From Spirochaetaceae bacterium (GTDB lineage Bacteria; Spirochaetota; Spirochaetia; Treponematales; Breznakiellaceae): a stretch of 5,715 nucleotides of DNA. The DNA lies in NCBI GenBank assembly GCA_031280115.1, contig JAITHF010000173.1:1-5715 (forward strand), read 5' to 3'. Positions 1 through 5,393 of the stretch are shown one piece after another (position 1 is the stretch's first letter; each line of letters begins with the position of its first letter). Under the pieces are notes generated by a model. The model was given only the letters and a program-made list of their open reading frames with translations. It did not search any database and was not told where the DNA came from. The position numbers were made by a program, and so were the translations under genes.

Positions 1-12
1 TGCTTTGAGCCG

Positions 13-111
13 GTGCGCCTGCAAAGCGCGGTGAGGCGCCGCTTCGGGGTTGTGACTAAACTTACAAACCCTCTCGCCGCGAGAAGCACGTGAATCCCCC
101 GCAGGGGGCGC
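13..111 (+). repeat. Left copy of a 99-bp dispersed inverted repeat
   Basis: Positions 13-111 match the reverse complement of 5429-5527 at 92 of 99 positions by hand alignment, without gaps. The 38-bp stretch 23-60 is identical in both copies. Mismatches fall at the outer end (near 20-21), in a five-base patch at 61-65, and singly near 74 and 90. The copy carries small GC-rich hairpins: TCTCG-CCG-CGAGA at 72-84 and CCCCC-GCA-GGGGG at 96-108. It contains no ORF of its own, no transposase lies nearby, and no target-site duplication could be identified. It is best described as a dispersed intergenic repeat of unknown function. Its G-rich end faces the lipoprotein gene. Confidence 0.9.
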
Positions 112-142
112 CGCGAGAAGCACTTAAAACCCCCGCAGGGGG
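75..142 (+). repeat. Two tandem 34-bp units at the repeat edge
   Basis: Unit 1 is 75-108 and unit 2 is 109-142. They match at 31 of 34 positions and differ only in the centre (GTGAAT against TTAAAA). Each unit starts with CGCCGCGAGAAGCAC and ends with the hairpin CCCCC-GCA-GGGGG. The right-hand copy of the dispersed repeat has only one unit, so the left copy appears to have gained one, probably by slippage. A third partial piece (CCGCAGGGGG) follows at 143-152. Confidence 0.85.
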
Positions 143-167
143 CCGCAGGGGGTTGCGGGGGGCGGGG
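138..167 (+). other. Canonical G-quadruplex motif upstream of the lipoprotein gene
   Basis: Four G-runs lie close together on the plus strand: 138-142 (5 G), 148-152 (5 G), 157-162 (6 G) and 164-167 (4 G). The loops between them are 5, 4 and 1 nt. This satisfies the usual G3+N1-7 rule with room for four tetrads. It sits on the non-template strand, 20 nt before the earliest start codon of the lipoprotein gene, and overlaps the only candidate -35 box there. Folding in the cell is inferred, not seen. Confidence 0.6.
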
Positions 168-181
168 AAAGATGCTATGGT
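153..181 (+). promoter_or_regulatory. Weak candidate promoter of the lipoprotein gene
   Basis: A possible -35 box TTGCGG (153-158) is separated by 17 bp from a possible -10 box TATGGT (176-181). Only 3 and 4 of 6 bases match the sigma70 consensus, so the call is weak. What supports it is the geometry: the -35 follows directly after GCAGGGGG, exactly as the better -35 of the nitroreductase gene does in the other repeat copy. Transcription would begin close to 188, giving an almost leaderless message or favouring a start codon at 206 or 215. Confidence 0.25.
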
Positions 182-187
182 TTTCTT

Positions 188-241
188 ATGAAAGAAATAA
201 AAGAAATGAAAGATATGAAAGAAATAAAAAAAATAAAGATA
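188..241 (+). repeat. Six degenerate 9-bp tandem repeats inside the lipoprotein N-terminus
   Basis: From 188 the sequence reads as 9-base units of the form ATRAAAGAA: ATGAAAGAA, ATAAAAGAA, ATGAAAGAT, ATGAAAGAA, ATAAAAAAA, ATAAAGATA. Each encodes M/I-K-E/D/K (the last, I-K-I), giving a charged KE-rich head. The A-rich tract contrasts sharply with the GC-rich surroundings. Because the unit is three codons, changes in copy number would not shift the reading frame but would lengthen or shorten the region before the signal peptide. Confidence 0.75.
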
Positions 242-604
242 CACGCCCGGGGCCTGTGCTGTGCCGCGCTTCTTGGGTGGCTCTTCATCGGGTGCGCGTC
301 CGCTCCCAAGTCAGCGCCGCAAAAAGACACTTTCAGTTTTTATCTTATGAACGATACGTGGATATGGGACTTTCATGAGGTGCGTATTGCCGCGCCGGAT
401 TCTTCTGAGTGGGGGGACAATGTTATGGACGCGCCCCTTGGGGCCGGCGGAAAAGCCCTGCTCAACGCATCCAAATCCTTTGAGGGCGCCCTGGTAAACC
501 TGCTCATTTACACCGAAGACGGAAGCCGGTATGGGGTGTACGGCGTTGAACTCCAGCCAGAGCAGACGGTCAGGGTTGACGAGAATGACATGGCGGACTT
601 TTAG
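188..604 (+). CDS. Small putative lipoprotein, 138 aa
   Basis: The product looks like a secreted, lipid-anchored protein. A lysine-rich N-terminus (residues 1-21) precedes a hydrophobic stretch (about 22-34) ending in LFIGC, where Cys36 is the likely lipidated residue; Phe at -3 is non-standard but fits the relaxed lipoboxes of spirochaetes. The mature part is about 103 residues, probably beta-rich. It has FYLMNDT near 51-57, a WGD at 75-77, and a YTEDGSRYGVYGVEL stretch at 108-122. This order (FYLxN-T, then SxxWGD, then DGxxY) resembles small treponemal lipoproteins of unknown function, which I recall but cannot check here. The start is uncertain: ATGs at 188, 206 and 215 are all in frame inside a 9-bp repeat, and none has a good Shine-Dalgarno sequence. 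A start at 215 would give a more usual signal peptide. The last 35 bp overlap the tail of the convergent kinase gene. No function can be assigned. Confidence 0.75.
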   Translation: MKEIKEMKDMKEIKKIKIHARGLCCAALLGWLFIGCASAPKSAPQKDTFSFYLMNDTWIWDFHEVRIAAPDSSEWGDNVMDAPLGAGGKALLNASKSFEGALVNLLIYTEDGSRYGVYGVELQPEQTVRVDENDMADF

Positions 605-1766
605 GGCGCGCAAGCTGTTGCCGGTACGACGCGAGATAGGGGGCAAGGAGCGCTCTCTTTTCTCCGGCGTACTGCTCGTAAAACACCCCGCCTATGGTCA
701 TGCGCGCAAAGCCGCCGGCAGCCGCCGCGGGTATACAGGCTTCCCGCAGGTCTGCTGCGCCGGCAGGCGCCGGCTGTTCCGCCAGCGCCACTATAAGGCC
801 GCCGGCAAAGTTGTCGCCGCACCCTGTTGTGTCTCCTGTGGCGCATTCGCGGTCTATCCCTTGGGAAACCGGAAGATATGTCAGGTCAAGCGGGGCGAAA
901 AACCCGCCCTTGGCGATCAGCACCACTGGCCGCGCCCCCTGGGTAATGACTGCCGCGCCTGCCCCCTGTGCAAGAAACCACCGCGCCGCGTCTTCCACCC
1001 GCCGCTGCCCGGCTGTTTTCAGGGCCTCGTCCCGGTCAGCGATGAGTATATCAATAAAGGGATAGGCGTCATCCTGTTCCCCCAGTTTCCACTTGCGCCC
1101 GGGGAAGCGGAGGTCGCTCTGGTAGTCATAGACCAGATTAACCACCGTAAGGGCCCCGCGCTGCCGGGCCTTCCGCAAGAGGCCGGTAAGCCCCTTATGG
1201 AGCGGCGGCAGGAGGGCGGTCCCGCCAAACGCCGCGATATGGGCGTCAAAGAAATCGTCCCCCAGATCTTCAGGGCAGAGGAAACTGGCATCCCCCGGAA
1301 TATGAATGAACGTGCGCTCCCCCTGCCCGTTGTCGTGGCGCGGGTCGGAAAGCACGTCCGTCCGCGGGGTGGTTCCCTCTTTTACCACCAGATTTGTTTT
1401 GGTAAAAGGGATGCGCTCAAGGCAGCGGCGCATGAGGCGGGAGGTTTCGTCGGTTCCCGCCGCGCCGTAGAACGCGACGGCGTGTTCAGGGCCGCGCACT
1501 ATCTGGGACGCATGGGCAAGGGACACCGCCGAGGGCCCGCCCAGATTACACGATACAGGGGGCGCGCCGGCGCAGATCTCAGCGAGCAGCGCCGCATAGT
1601 TTCTGCCGGTAAACGCCTCAAGGTCATCCGCGAACACGAGCCGCCCCGGGTGCAAGCCCTGATCCCCTTGTTTGCGGGCGCTTGCGGCAATAAACGCGGG
1701 GCCGGAGAAGTCCGTGTCCGCGTATAAAAAGTCCATGAGGCAGCAGCCCGTGCCGTGGATGACCAT
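570..1766 (-). CDS. PfkB-family carbohydrate/nucleoside kinase, 398 aa
   Basis: It is expected to phosphorylate a sugar or nucleoside with ATP in the cytoplasm; the substrate cannot be read from the sequence. Family hallmarks are visible: a glycine-rich N-terminal substrate region (NLGGPSAVSLAHAS, 74-87), the lid-side segment with FYGAAGTDE (99-107), and the C-terminal ATP/anion-hole signature GDTTGCGDNFAGG (311-323) with the presumed catalytic base Asp318. Cys316 replaces the usual small residue (normally Ala) of DTTGAGD, a departure from the standard signature. At 398 residues it is longer than ribokinase or fructokinase (about 300-330), with extra sequence near 20-70 and at the tail. The ATG overlaps the stop of the upstream flavoprotein gene as TAATG, so translation is probably coupled and the start is well supported. 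The C-terminus overlaps the lipoprotein gene by 35 bp on the opposite strand. Confidence 0.88.
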   Translation of the reverse strand: MVIHGTGCCLMDFLYADTDFSGPAFIAASARKQGDQGLHPGRLVFADDLEAFTGRNYAALLAEICAGAPPVSCNLGGPSAVSLAHASQIVRGPEHAVAFYGAAGTDETSRLMRRCLERIPFTKTNLVVKEGTTPRTDVLSDPRHDNGQGERTFIHIPGDASFLCPEDLGDDFFDAHIAAFGGTALLPPLHKGLTGLLRKARQRGALTVVNLVYDYQSDLRFPGRKWKLGEQDDAYPFIDILIADRDEALKTAGQRRVEDAARWFLAQGAGAAVITQGARPVVLIAKGGFFAPLDLTYLPVSQGIDRECATGDTTGCGDNFAGGLIVALAEQPAPAGAADLREACIPAAAAGGFARMTIGGVFYEQYAGEKRALLAPYLASYRQQLARPKSPPCHSRQP

Positions 1767-2176
1767 TAGAACCGCACCAGGTGTATGTCTTGGGAGGTAA
1801 GGCTCTGGACGACCGCTTCAGCGCCGGCGATATAAAACAGCCGTATAGCCGGGCCGCTGCCGGTTCCGTACTTGTCTTTGAGGAACGGCGCGGCTTCAAA
1901 GGCTTTGGCTTTCACCTCAGGCCGGGAATCAAACACGGCTTTTCCGGAAATGCGGATCCATGTCCGCGTTTTTTCATCAGTAGCGCTTATTTCGAGGTGA
2001 GGATTGGCGGCAAGCTGCTTAAAAGACGGTTTTTGGTCATTGGTAGTAAAGTACAGTTTGCCCTCAAACTCCATGACAAAGCCGAATGGCCGGACTTTCG
2101 GCTTGTCTCCGTCAACAGTGGCCAGATAAAAGGTTTTGCCGGCCAAAAAGCTCGCCACATCTTGAAACGTATACAT
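1766..2176 (-). CDS. Pyridoxamine 5'-phosphate oxidase-like FMN-binding protein, 136 aa
   Basis: This is a small split-barrel flavoprotein of the PNPOx-like superfamily. Typical features are the N-terminal helix followed by the strand FYLATVDGDKPKVRPFGFV (16-34), then GKLYFTTNDQKPSFKQLAANPHLEIS (39-64), the pattern of short single-domain family members that bind FMN or another flavin in dimers. WIRISGKAVFD (73-83) continues the barrel. These short proteins are often annotated as pyridoxamine oxidases, but many do not oxidise pyridoxamine phosphate, so a specific reaction should not be assumed. The start is firm: AAGGAG lies 5 nt before the ATG. It is the first gene of a two-gene operon with the PfkB kinase, joined by a one-base stop/start overlap. 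Confidence 0.88.
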   Translation of the reverse strand: MYTFQDVASFLAGKTFYLATVDGDKPKVRPFGFVMEFEGKLYFTTNDQKPSFKQLAANPHLEISATDEKTRTWIRISGKAVFDSRPEVKAKAFEAAPFLKDKYGTGSGPAIRLFYIAGAEAVVQSLTSQDIHLVRF

Positions 2177-2181
2177 AAAGA

Positions 2182-2187
2182 CTCCTT
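2182..2187 (-). promoter_or_regulatory. Shine-Dalgarno site of the PNPOx-like gene
   Basis: On the minus strand AAGGAG lies 5 nt upstream of the ATG at 2176, a strong site that fixes the start. Confidence 0.8.
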
Positions 2188-2213
2188 ACGCCCCTTGGGG
2201 GTTTTAATGGCAC

Positions 2214-2243
2214 ATCATACGCCCGATAGGGCTTCGCGGTCAA
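2214..2243 (-). promoter_or_regulatory. Sigma70-like promoter of the PNPOx-like/PfkB operon
   Basis: On the minus strand, TTGACC (2243-2238, 5 of 6 consensus bases) is followed after 18 bp by TATGAT (2219-2214, 5 of 6). Transcription would start near 2207, leaving a leader of about 31 nt that contains a strong ribosome binding site and a short CCCC-AA-GGGG inverted repeat. It diverges from the heat-shock gene promoter in the same intergenic space. Confidence 0.65.
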
Positions 2244-2270
2244 GGGGATACTGCATGAGCGGGCCGCGCC

Positions 2271-2292
2271 AAAGAAAGGAGAAAGAAAGGAG
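2271..2292 (+). repeat. Exact tandem 11-bp repeat before the heat-shock promoter
   Basis: AAAGAAAGGAG occurs twice head to tail (2271-2281 and 2282-2292), ending one base before the -35 box of the small heat-shock gene. The 11-bp period is about one helical turn, so both units present the same face of the DNA. It may be a binding site for an activator or act as an upstream element; this is inference. Confidence 0.6.
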
Positions 2293-2293
2293 G

Positions 2294-2322
2294 TTGATTG
2301 GAGGGGCGGATGTGTGTATATT
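2294..2322 (+). promoter_or_regulatory. Sigma70-like promoter of the small heat-shock gene
   Basis: TTGATT (2294-2299, 4 of 6) and TATATT (2317-2322, 5 of 6) are separated by exactly 17 bp. The expected transcription start is near 2329-2331, giving a leader of about 80 nt before the chosen start codon. No CIRCE element (the HrcA operator) is visible, so heat control, if present, must work some other way. Confidence 0.6.
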
Positions 2323-2328
2323 TGAGAG

Positions 2329-2343
2329 AAAGGATTATCCTTT
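2329..2343 (+). promoter_or_regulatory. Perfect 15-bp palindrome at the predicted heat-shock transcript start
   Basis: AAAGGAT-T-ATCCTTT is a perfect inverted repeat placed just downstream of the -10 box. It could be a repressor operator, or a hairpin at the 5' end of the message. Its right half, TCCTT (2338-2342), is also complementary to AAGGA of the ribosome binding site at 2399-2403. Confidence 0.45.
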
Positions 2344-2349
2344 ATGACC

Positions 2350-2412
2350 GCTCCTATGAGGGTCAATCCAGCCGGGCTTTACGCCGGCTTATTTAAAGAA
2401 GGAGCCCCTATG
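2350..2412 (+). promoter_or_regulatory. Candidate SD-sequestering leader structure (possible RNA thermometer)
   Basis: GCTCCT at 2350-2355 is perfectly complementary to AGGAGC at 2400-2405, which contains the core of the ribosome binding site. Between them is a second hairpin, AGCCGG (2370-2375) with CCGGCT (2384-2389) and an 8-nt loop. Folding would hide the ribosome binding site behind a short, easily melted 6-bp helix, the general design of RNA thermometers before small heat-shock genes. It matches neither the ROSE nor the four-U consensus, so the thermometer reading is inference from base pairing and gene context. Confidence 0.4.
2399..2404 (+). promoter_or_regulatory. Shine-Dalgarno site of the small heat-shock gene
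   Basis: AAGGAG with a 5-nt spacer to the ATG at 2410. It decides the start over the upstream in-frame ATG at 2344 and is the target of two complementary leader segments. Confidence 0.75.
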
Positions 2413-2952
2413 AAAGGCACCCGCAATTATACGGACTTAGGAACCATATTTGACCAGATCTTTGAGGCCGCTCAGGATCTTACCGACGAGTTCAACCGCA
2501 GTTTCAGCCCCTTTAACGCCAATCACCCCTACGGAAGGCCGCATACGCCGTTCTTTGACGATTCTGTTGACTATTACCCCAACTACTCCTACCCGCCTAT
2601 GAACGTCTATATGACCGGCGACCGGAGCATGGTCTTTGAGTTCGCCCTCGCGGGCTTTGACGAGAAAAATATAGGCCTCTCGTTTCAGGGGGATTATATG
2701 GTCTTCTCCGCCCAAATCGGGGACGAGGCGCGGCTTGACGCCCTTTCTGATGAGAATGTCCGCTATTTTAAGCGGCGCCTTAAACTGAAAGACATCGAGC
2801 GGCAGAAATACTACGTGCCCCTTGACAAATACGCTCAGGAAAAGGTCAAGGCAGTCTACCGGAACGGCATCCTCAAGGTGGCGGTCCCTCCGAAAGACGA
2901 GATCGGCCTGCACGAAGGGGTCAAAATCGAGATAATCAAAGAGGGCGACTAG
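2410..2952 (+). CDS. Small heat-shock protein (Hsp20/alpha-crystallin family), 180 aa
   Basis: This is an ATP-independent holdase chaperone, expected to form oligomers in the cytoplasm and bind unfolding proteins. The N-terminal arm (1-61) is variable and rich in aromatic residues, Asn and Pro. The alpha-crystallin domain runs from about 62 to 161 (PPMNVYMTGDRSMVFEFALAGFDEKNI onward) and ends with the signature NGILKVAVP (152-160). The C-terminal IEI (173-175) is the I-x-I motif that docks into neighbouring subunits. Length is normal. The start at 2410 is preferred because AAGGAG lies 5 nt upstream. An in-frame ATG at 2344 would add 22 residues, but its AAAGGA is buried in a palindrome and the added residues do not look like family sequence. 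The gene converges with glmS, with 18 bp between stop codons and no clear terminator. Confidence 0.92.
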   Translation: MKGTRNYTDLGTIFDQIFEAAQDLTDEFNRSFSPFNANHPYGRPHTPFFDDSVDYYPNYSYPPMNVYMTGDRSMVFEFALAGFDEKNIGLSFQGDYMVFSAQIGDEARLDALSDENVRYFKRRLKLKDIERQKYYVPLDKYAQEKVKAVYRNGILKVAVPPKDEIGLHEGVKIEIIKEGD

Positions 2953-2970
2953 GCGCGGAACAGCGGCGGC

Positions 2971-4830
2971 CTATTCCACGGTCACGCTCTTCGCAAGGTT
3001 CCGGGGCTTATCCGGATCGTTGCCCCGGGCAGTCGCGCAGTAATACGCGAAAAGCTGGGCGGGAATAACGGCGAGGAGCGGTGAAAAACTGTCCTCGGTA
3101 CGGGGAATAGGAAAAACCTCCTGGGCGGTCCTGTCAAACGCCGTTTCCCCTTCCCAGGTAATAACCAGCAATGAGGCGCCCCGGGCCGCCACTTCCTGCA
3201 TATTCGAGGCTATCTTGTCAAAAAGCCGGCGCTGAGTGGCCGCCGCGACCACCAGCGTCTCGTTATCCACCAGCGCGATAGGCCCGTGCTTCAGTTCCCC
3301 CGCGGCAAATGCTTCCGAATGGGTGTAGTTTATCTCTTTAAGTTTAAGAGCGCTCTCAAGGCTCACCGGATAATCGAACTGCCGCCCCATGAAAAACACC
3401 TTGGCCTTATGAAAGCAGTGCGCCGCGGCCCTTTGGATGCGCCGTTCATCCCCAAGAATCTGGCGCGCCTTTTCCGGTATCTCCTCCAGCGCCGAAAGGT
3501 GCCGGCAGTATTCCTCCTGCGTCAGGCTTCCCCGCAGGCGCCCCAGTTTAAGCGCCATAAGATACACCGCCATAAGCTGGGTGGTAAAGGCTTTGGTGGA
3601 GGCCACGGCAATCTCCGGCCCTGCCTGGGTGTACAGGGCGCAGCCGGCTTCCCGCGCAAGGGTGGAGCCTTTCGTGTTGGTAAGCGCCAGCACTGACGCG
3701 CCCTGAGCTTTCGCAAGCCGCGCCGCCGCTAAGGTGTCGGCGGTTTCACCGGACTGGCTTATGGCCATAAACACCTCGCCGGAGTTTAAGATCGGGTCCC
3801 GGTACCGGGACTCTGAGGCAATATCCACTTCCGCCGGCAGGCGGGCGAACCGCTCAAGGGCGTGTTTTGCCACCAGCGCCGCGTGCCAGGCGGTTCCGCA
3901 GGCGGTGATAACAACCCGCCGCGCGTTTTTCCAGTCTTCAAGCGGCATATCCCCCAGGTCTACGTCCCGCCGCCCGCCCGCACCGGTGCAAAGGCGCTGT
4001 TTCAGCGTATCCTCAAGGGCTTTGGGCTGTTCGTGAATCTCCTTGAGCATAAAGTGGGGGTATCCGCCCTTTTCCGCCGCCGCCGCGTCCCAGTCAATAC
4101 GGGCGGCCTTCCGGTGTACGGTCTCGCCTTGGCCGTTAAAAAACGCAATCCGGTCGCGGTAGAGCGCCGCAATCTCCCCTTCTTCAAGAAAATAGACCTC
4201 CCTTGTGCGGCTCAAGAGCGCCGGCACATCTGAGGCGAGAAACTGCTCCCCCCTGCCGGCGCCCACAATAAGGGGGCTGTCTTTGCGTACTGCAAGGATG
4301 CGGTCAGGCGCGTCTTCCGCGATAACCGCCAAAGCATAGGACCCGTTGAGGCGCTCCATCGCGGCGGCGACCGCGCTTGCGAGGGGGTCTGCATGGGGCC
4401 GGTCCCGGGACTGGCGCTGATAATAATAATTGATGAGGTGCGCCGCGGCTTCGGTGTCGGTGCCGCTTTGAAACGCCGCGCCCTGGCCGCACAGCCACGC
4501 TTTAAGGGGCGCGTAGTTTTCGATGATGCCGTTATGCACCACCGCGACGGCCCCTGCGCGGTGCGGGTGGGAGTTCGCGTCAGAAGGTTCCCCGTGGGTT
4601 GCCCATCGGGTGTGTCCGATACCCAGCGTCCCCTGCAAAGGCGCCGCTTCAGAGGCAAGGCGCGCTTCAAGGGCGTGGAGCCGGCCTTGCATCTTGCGGA
4701 CCTGGAGTTTCCCCTGATGGAGCACGGCGATTCCTGCGGAGTCGTAGCCGCGGTATTCGAGTTTTTTAAGGGCCTCAAGGATTACCGGCGCCGCCTGCTG
4801 GTACCCGATATAACCGGTAATGCCGCACAT
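2971..4830 (-). CDS. glmS: Glutamine-fructose-6-phosphate aminotransferase (isomerizing), 619 aa
   Basis: GlmS makes glucosamine-6-phosphate from fructose-6-phosphate and glutamine in the cytoplasm, the entry step to UDP-GlcNAc for peptidoglycan and other glycans. The N-terminal glutaminase domain begins MCGITGYIG, where Cys2 becomes the nucleophile after Met removal. RWATHG (75-80), NG (100-101) and SGTDTE (122-127) complete that site. Two SIS domains follow: ACGTAWHA (310-317), SQSGET (358-363) and STKAFTTQ (411-418) in the first, and the isomerase residues Glu499, His515 (ELKHGP) and Lys614 in the second. These correspond to E. coli Glu488, His504 and Lys603 with a constant offset of 11. 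The end LAKSVTVE is the typical family terminus. All key residues are present and the length is close to the usual 610. The start is fixed by the MCG motif, although the ribosome binding site is poor (AAGGA 13 nt upstream). The gene lies six bases after the nitroreductase gene, so it is probably co-transcribed and coupled. No glmS ribozyme can fit in that gap. Confidence 0.98.
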   Translation of the reverse strand: MCGITGYIGYQQAAPVILEALKKLEYRGYDSAGIAVLHQGKLQVRKMQGRLHALEARLASEAAPLQGTLGIGHTRWATHGEPSDANSHPHRAGAVAVVHNGIIENYAPLKAWLCGQGAAFQSGTDTEAAAHLINYYYQRQSRDRPHADPLASAVAAAMERLNGSYALAVIAEDAPDRILAVRKDSPLIVGAGRGEQFLASDVPALLSRTREVYFLEEGEIAALYRDRIAFFNGQGETVHRKAARIDWDAAAAEKGGYPHFMLKEIHEQPKALEDTLKQRLCTGAGGRRDVDLGDMPLEDWKNARRVVITACGTAWHAALVAKHALERFARLPAEVDIASESRYRDPILNSGEVFMAISQSGETADTLAAARLAKAQGASVLALTNTKGSTLAREAGCALYTQAGPEIAVASTKAFTTQLMAVYLMALKLGRLRGSLTQEEYCRHLSALEEIPEKARQILGDERRIQRAAAHCFHKAKVFFMGRQFDYPVSLESALKLKEINYTHSEAFAAGELKHGPIALVDNETLVVAAATQRRLFDKIASNMQEVAARGASLLVITWEGETAFDRTAQEVFPIPRTEDSFSPLLAVIPAQLFAYYCATARGNDPDKPRNLAKSVTVE

Positions 4831-4836
4831 AGGGCT

Positions 4837-5373
4837 TCAGGCATCCTTATAGGTTGAGAAATCATCGAAGTACACGGTCTCTTCAAGGCTCAGGCGCTGG
4901 CAGTGCTGTTCAGCAGGCGCCGCGGTGTCAGACGGGTAGCCTATGACAAGAAAAGCCGCAGGGATCAGGGGTTCAGGGAGTTTAAAGAGGGACCGTGTTT
5001 TTTGGGGGTCGAAGGACATGACCCAGGTGCTTCCCAAGCCTATATCAGCGGCTTGGAGCATCATGTGGGTTGCCACGATACTGGCGTCTGTTTCGCCGCT
5101 GCCCATGCCGTCGAACTGCCGTATCCACGGGCGGCGCCGGTCATACGCCACGAGGAGCGCCAAAGGCGCGTTGAACCGGTACGGGGTACAGGCGTCCACC
5201 TTTTGGAGGTCATGTTCTTTATGGATGACGAGGATACGGTGGGGCTGGCGGTTTCCGGCAGTGGGGGCAATCCGGCCTGCTCTGAGGATGCAGGCGCGTT
5301 TTTCCTGTTCTACCGGCTGGTTTTTGAATTGCCGCACTGAGTAACGCGCTGCGGCGAGGGCGTCAAAATCCAT
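4837..5373 (-). CDS. Nitroreductase-family FMN flavoprotein, 178 aa
   Basis: It is expected to be a cytoplasmic NAD(P)H-dependent oxidoreductase with FMN; the physiological substrate is unknown. The N-terminal RYSVRQFKNQPV (10-21) holds the phosphate-binding Arg/Ser pattern, and APTAGNRQPHRILVI (36-50) is the usual flavin-contacting loop and strand (xPTAxNxQPxxI). The segment DASIVATHMMLQAADIGLGSTWV (96-118) is the dimer-interface helix followed by the glycine turn typical of the family, and FLVIGYP (141-147) is the closing strand. At 178 residues it is a short, single-domain member, complete at both ends. The start is supported by AAGGAG 7 nt upstream and a good promoter. It is the first gene of an operon with glmS; no functional link between them is obvious. 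Confidence 0.92.
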   Translation of the reverse strand: MDFDALAAARYSVRQFKNQPVEQEKRACILRAGRIAPTAGNRQPHRILVIHKEHDLQKVDACTPYRFNAPLALLVAYDRRRPWIRQFDGMGSGETDASIVATHMMLQAADIGLGSTWVMSFDPQKTRSLFKLPEPLIPAAFLVIGYPSDTAAPAEQHCQRLSLEETVYFDDFSTYKDA

Positions 5374-5380
5374 AGGGGGT

Positions 5381-5386
5381 CTCCTT
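5381..5386 (-). promoter_or_regulatory. Shine-Dalgarno site of the nitroreductase gene
   Basis: On the minus strand AAGGAG lies 7 nt before the ATG at 5373. Because the predicted transcript starts at about 5387, the leader would be only about 14 nt, little more than the ribosome binding site itself. Confidence 0.7.
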
Positions 5387-5393
5387 GGGACAC

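Noticed and set aside
75..152. CRISPR-like array
   Set aside because: The 34-bp units are directly adjacent without spacers, there are only two, and no cas gene is present.
531..1727. Long plus-strand open frame of 398 codons
   Set aside because: It is fully antisense to the PfkB kinase gene, is rich in Arg, Gly and Pro with no recognisable domain, and is explained by the GC-rich codon pattern of the real gene.
1781..2347. Plus-strand open frame of 188 codons
   Set aside because: Its first two thirds are antisense to the PNPOx-like gene, it crosses two divergent promoters, and its product shows no family features.
2344..2409. Longer start for the small heat-shock protein
   Set aside because: The added 22 residues do not resemble Hsp20 sequence, and the Shine-Dalgarno site at 2399-2404 is better placed for the ATG at 2410.
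2953..2970. Bidirectional terminator between the heat-shock gene and glmS
   Set aside because: The 18-bp gap contains no convincing inverted repeat and no T-tract on either strand.
4831..4836. glmS ribozyme or riboswitch upstream of glmS
   Set aside because: Only six bases separate glmS from the preceding gene, so there is no room for the structured leader seen in Gram-positive bacteria.
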